Positions 5,214 through 8,440 of a stretch of DNA of 8,440 bases are shown one piece after another (position 1 is the stretch's first letter; the number at the start of each line of letters is the position of its first letter). The notes beneath the pieces were generated by a model. The model made no database searches. It saw only the letters and a list, made by a program, of their open reading frames with translations, and was not told the DNA's origin. Origin of the DNA: an uncultured Anaerosacchariphilus sp. (GTDB taxonomy: Bacteria; Bacillota; Clostridia; Lachnospirales; Lachnospiraceae). A program made the position numbers and the translations under genes. The stretch lies in NCBI GenBank assembly GCA_934373375.1, contig CAKROP010000071.1:1-8440 (forward strand). Direction: 5' to 3'.

Positions 5214-8200
5214 GTACGCTCCTCCAGCAAATCCTGCATCTTGTCGAGGATGCTCTCCGCCAGCTTCAGGGGATCCGCCTCCTCGCCGCGACTGTTCTTC
5301 TGACGGCGGTAGCAGAACGCCGGTTTCTCTCCCTTGATGAATTTCATCCGTCCGTCGAAGCGGGCGAGAAATTCCGGGAAGGCCGCCGGATTCAGCTTTG
5401 CCTTTTCATACAGAGCCAGCCGTATCTCATCAGGTTTCTCAACTATCTCCTTAACATATACGTTGTGAGCCCTGATTTTCAGACAGGCTACAGCAAGAAG
5501 ATTCTGTACAGCCTTCGGAAGATCGCCAAAACGATCCAGAAGCTCATCCTGCATGTCTTCGCTCTCCTCGAAGGTCTCGATACCGGCGATACGCTTGTAG
5601 ATATCCAGCTTCTGGCTTTCGCTGCGAATATAGGTGGTTGGGATATAGGCGTCGATATCCATATCCACCAGAGTCTGGAATTCGTCCTCCTCCCAACTGA
5701 GACCCTTTTCCCGCTTGACGGCCTCGTTCAGCATCTTGCAATACAGGTCGTAGCCCACAGCCTCCATATGGCCATGCTGCTGCTCACCCAAAAGATTACC
5801 CGCGCCTCGGATCTCCAGATCCCGCATGGCGATTTTGAAGCCGCTGCCCAGCTCGGTAAATTCCCGGATGGCGCCCAGACGTTTCTCCGCCACTTCTTTG
5901 AGCATCTTATCCCGCTTATACATCAGGAAGGCATAGGATGTCCGATTGGAACGGCCCACGCGGCCACGGAGCTGATAGAGCTGAGACAGACCCAGATTAT
6001 CCGCATCGTGGATGATCATGGTGTTGGCGTTGGAGATATCCAGTCCGGTCTCAATGATGGTGGTGGACACCAGTACGTCGATTTCCCCATTGATGAAATC
6101 AAACATGATACGCTCCAACTCGTGCTCTTTCATCTGGCCGTGGGCAAAGGCCACGGTGGCCTCCGGTACCAGCTCGGCCACCTGGGCCGCCACCTCGGCA
6201 ATGTTATTTACACGATTGTATACATAATATACCTGACCGCCCCGGGACAGCTCCCGGCTGATGGCAGCCCGAACCATTTCACTGTCATATTCCATCACAT
6301 AGGTCTGGATGGGCAGACGATCCTGGGGCGCTTCCTCCAACACGCTCATGTCCCGGATGCCGATGAGACTCATGTGCAGGGTACGCGGAATCGGCGTGGC
6401 GGTCAGGGTCAGGACGTCCACATTTTCCTTCAGCTTCTTGATTTTTTCTTTGTGGGCCACGCCGAAGCGCTGCTCCTCGTCGATAATCAGAAGTCCCAGA
6501 TCCTTGAATTCCACGTCGGCGGACAGTACCCGATGGGTGCCGATGACGATATCCACCAGACCCTTTTTCAGGTCGGCAATGGATTTCTTAATCTCGCCCG
6601 GCGTCCGGAATCGGGACAACAGATCGATGCGCACCGGGAAATCCTTCATTCGCTGGATGAAGGTATTATAATGCTGCTGGGCCAATATTGTGGTCGGCAC
6701 CAGATAAACCACCTGCTTATTCTCCTGCACGGCCTTGAAGGCGGCACGGATGGCGATCTCGGTTTTGCCGTAACCCACGTCGCCGCAGATCAGGCGATCC
6801 ATGATTTTCGTGCTTTCCATATCCCGCTTGGTGGCTTCGATGGCCAGCTGCTGATCCTCGGTCTCCTCAAAGGGAAACAGCTCCTCAAACTCGGTCTGCC
6901 AGACTGTATCCGGGCCGTAGACAAAGCCCTGCTTCTCCTGGCGGGCCGCGTAGAGCAGCACCAGATCGCGGGCCACCTCCTGTACGGCTCCCCGGACCTT
7001 CGACTTGGTGCGGATCCACTCGCTGCCGCCCAGACGGTTCAGCTTGGGTTTTTTGGCGTCGGATCCGGCGTATTTCTGAATCATTTCCAGCTGGGTTGCC
7101 AGAATATAGAGGTTGCCGCCCTTTGCATACTCGATTTTGATATAGTCCTTCATGACCTTATCGACTTCTACCTTCTCAATGCCGCGGTAGATGCCGAGGC
7201 CGTGGTTTTCATGTACCACATAATCGCCGGGCTTGATATCGGAGAAGCTCTGAATCTTCTGGCCCTCGTAGGTCTTCTGCTTTTTCCGTTTCTTCTTTTC
7301 CCGGCCAAAGATATCGGTCTCGGAGAGTACGGCAAAACGGAGCATGGGGTATTCGTAGCCTCTGTGAAGACTGCCATGCACCACCATAATCTCCGATGGC
7401 TGTACAACGCGATCCGGATCTTCACTGTAAAAGCTGTTCAGCTCCTCATCCTGAAGATCCGCAGCCAGCCGTTTGGCCCGGGTTCCGGACGCGCACATGA
7501 GGATAATGGAATATTTTTCCTTTTTCCATCGTTTCAGATCCTTAACCAGAGTCGGGAAGCTGCTGTTGTAGGGATTGATGGAGCGAGCGTCGATCTGATA
7601 GCGGCCTGTCTGCTCCCATTCCGGTGCTTTCTGCTCCAACAGGCTTAAGGCCACACAGTTTCTGCGGTTCAGGCGGGCGGTGATCTCTTCACTGCTGTAC
7701 AGAAGCCGCGCCTCCTCCGGCAATGCTTCACCTTTAGCCGCGCGGTTGGCCATGCTTTCTTCAAATTCCTTTTCCACCGACCGGCCCTTTTCCAGAATCC
7801 GGGTGGGCTCATCCAGGAAAATCAGGGATTTCCCGGGTGCAAAATAGTCCAGAAAGCTGACTGTCTCCTCCTTTTCATCGGGAATCGGTTCCGCCGCCGG
7901 ATAAATAGTGATTTCTTCCAGATTTTCCATGGAGCGCTGGCTTTCCACATCGAAGCTTCGGATGGAATCCACCTCGTCGTCCCAGAACTCGATACGCCAG
8001 GGAGCGTCCTCCGTCAACGCAAAGATGTCCACGATGCCGCCGCGCACCGCGAACTGGCCCGGCGCTTCCACCTGAATCTCCCGCTCGTAGCCCAGGCGGC
8101 TCAGCTTTTCCGCCAGGGCGTCAATCTGGACAATGCTGTCCTGGCCGATACATAAAATCGAATCTTCCACCTTTTTCAGAGGACGCAGACGATCCATCAG

Positions 8201-8440
8201 GCCGTCAAAAGTGGTGATAACCGTCACTTCCTCCTGGGTCAATAAAGCCTGTAAGGCCCGGACTCTCTGCTGCACCAGCAGATTGCCCTGCATATCCGCA
8301 TGAAAAAAGAGGAAATCCTTTGCCTGATAGAGCACGGCCTTCCGATCAAAGTACCGGCAATCCTCATAGATTTCCTTTGCTTTCTGCTCGCTGTATGTGA
8401 TGATCAGCCTCTGGGGATAGCCCTGCCACAGGGCGCAGGC
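5210..8440 (-). CDS. mfd: Transcription-repair coupling factor Mfd (N-terminus beyond the window)
   Basis: At least 1076 residues of an ATP-driven translocase that removes RNA polymerase stalled at DNA damage and recruits UvrA for excision repair. The frame stays open to the right edge (GYPQRLIITYSEQKAKEIYE...), so the true start lies outside; the family is usually about 1100-1180 residues, so little is missing. Order of domains: a UvrB-like module; the CarD-like RNA-polymerase-binding domain (about 7235-7060, GDYVVHENHGLGIYRGIE); a RecG-like motor with Walker A GDVGYGKTE (6758-6784), Walker B DEEQ (6470-6481), TATPIPRTLHMSL, and motif VI QLRGRVGR (about 5951-5974); then the C-terminal TRCF domain, which contains LGEQQHGHMEAVGYD. 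All motor motifs look intact. A GTG at 8333-8335 could be mistaken for the start, but homology clearly continues upstream of it. The stop overlaps the next gene by 4 bases. Confidence 0.98.
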   Translation of the reverse strand, partial: ACALWQGYPQRLIITYSEQKAKEIYEDCRYFDRKAVLYQAKDFLFFHADMQGNLLVQQRVRALQALLTQEEVTVITTFDGLMDRLRPLKKVEDSILCIGQDSIVQIDALAEKLSRLGYEREIQVEAPGQFAVRGGIVDIFALTEDAPWRIEFWDDEVDSIRSFDVESQRSMENLEEITIYPAAEPIPDEKEETVSFLDYFAPGKSLIFLDEPTRILEKGRSVEKEFEESMANRAAKGEALPEEARLLYSSEEITARLNRRNCVALSLLEQKAPEWEQTGRYQIDARSINPYNSSFPTLVKDLKRWKKEKYSIILMCASGTRAKRLAADLQDEELNSFYSEDPDRVVQPSEIMVVHGSLHRGYEYPMLRFAVLSETDIFGREKKKRKKQKTYEGQKIQSFSDIKPGDYVVHENHGLGIYRGIEKVEVDKVMKDYIKIEYAKGGNLYILATQLEMIQKYAGSDAKKPKLNRLGGSEWIRTKSKVRGAVQEVARDLVLLYAARQEKQGFVYGPDTVWQTEFEELFPFEETEDQQLAIEATKRDMESTKIMDRLICGDVGYGKTEIAIRAAFKAVQENKQVVYLVPTTILAQQHYNTFIQRMKDFPVRIDLLSRFRTPGEIKKSIADLKKGLVDIVIGTHRVLSADVEFKDLGLLIIDEEQRFGVAHKEKIKKLKENVDVLTLTATPIPRTLHMSLIGIRDMSVLEEAPQDRLPIQTYVMEYDSEMVRAAISRELSRGGQVYYVYNRVNNIAEVAAQVAELVPEATVAFAHGQMKEHELERIMFDFINGEIDVLVSTTIIETGLDISNANTMIIHDADNLGLSQLYQLRGRVGRSNRTSYAFLMYKRDKMLKEVAEKRLGAIREFTELGSGFKIAMRDLEIRGAGNLLGEQQHGHMEAVGYDLYCKMLNEAVKREKGLSWEEDEFQTLVDMDIDAYIPTTYIRSESQKLDIYKRIAGIETFEESEDMQDELLDRFGDLPKAVQNLLAVACLKIRAHNVYVKEIVEKPDEIRLALYEKAKLNPAAFPEFLARFDGRMKFIKGEKPAFCYRRQKNSRGEEADPLKLAESILDKMQDLLEERT

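Noticed and set aside
5465..7648. A 727-codon open frame on the plus strand opposite mfd
   Set aside because: It lies wholly antisense to well-conserved Mfd motor motifs, has no ribosome binding site I can see, and its protein is a low-information mix rich in His, Leu and Ile without a recognisable domain. Codon bias of mfd explains the lack of stops.
8333..8335. GTG as the start codon of mfd
   Set aside because: The frame continues upstream to the window edge with residues typical of Mfd (ITYSEQKAKEIYE...FDRKAVLYQAKDF), so this GTG is an internal valine.

Overview
The window looks like chromosomal core sequence from a low-GC-lineage Firmicute, most probably a Lachnospiraceae-type gut Clostridium. 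The evidence is an mfd gene followed directly by a SurA/PrsA-like lipoprotein gene, strong AGGAGG-type ribosome binding sites, lipobox-type signal peptides, and a small cytosolic protein that resembles a family I remember mainly from Eubacterium and Roseburia relatives. No phage, transposase, CRISPR or rRNA/tRNA genes are visible.

Layout, left to right. The first 71 bases are the 3' end of a plus-strand gene whose last residues resemble the C-terminus of acetate kinase. It faces a minus-strand series of genes, and a strong 15-bp hairpin at 95-127 separates the two. All other genes are on the minus strand, so transcription runs from right to left. In that order they are: mfd (transcription-repair coupling factor, N-terminus cut off by the window edge); a SurA/PrsA-like lipoprotein (4158-5213) joined to mfd by an ATGA overlap; a 283-base gap with a promoter and an unusual cluster of hairpins; a second, paralogous SurA/PrsA-like lipoprotein (2813-3874); a cytosolic protein of unknown function (2269-2805) 7 bases further on; a 136-base gap with its own promoter; and a lipoprotein GH25 lysozyme (153-2132) with wall-binding repeats and a cysteine-rich module.

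Functionally, mfd is DNA-repair housekeeping. The two foldase-like lipoproteins and the lysozyme belong to the cell envelope: the foldase-like proteins probably help exported proteins fold outside the membrane, and the lysozyme cuts peptidoglycan. The most notable feature is the gap at 3875-4157. A perfect TATAAT box lies just upstream of three hairpins enclosed by an imperfect 18-bp terminal inverted repeat, so the second foldase-like gene would have a leader of about 200 bases that could be a small dispersed repeat or a structured regulatory leader. Both foldase-like proteins also appear to lack the histidines expected of an active parvulin.
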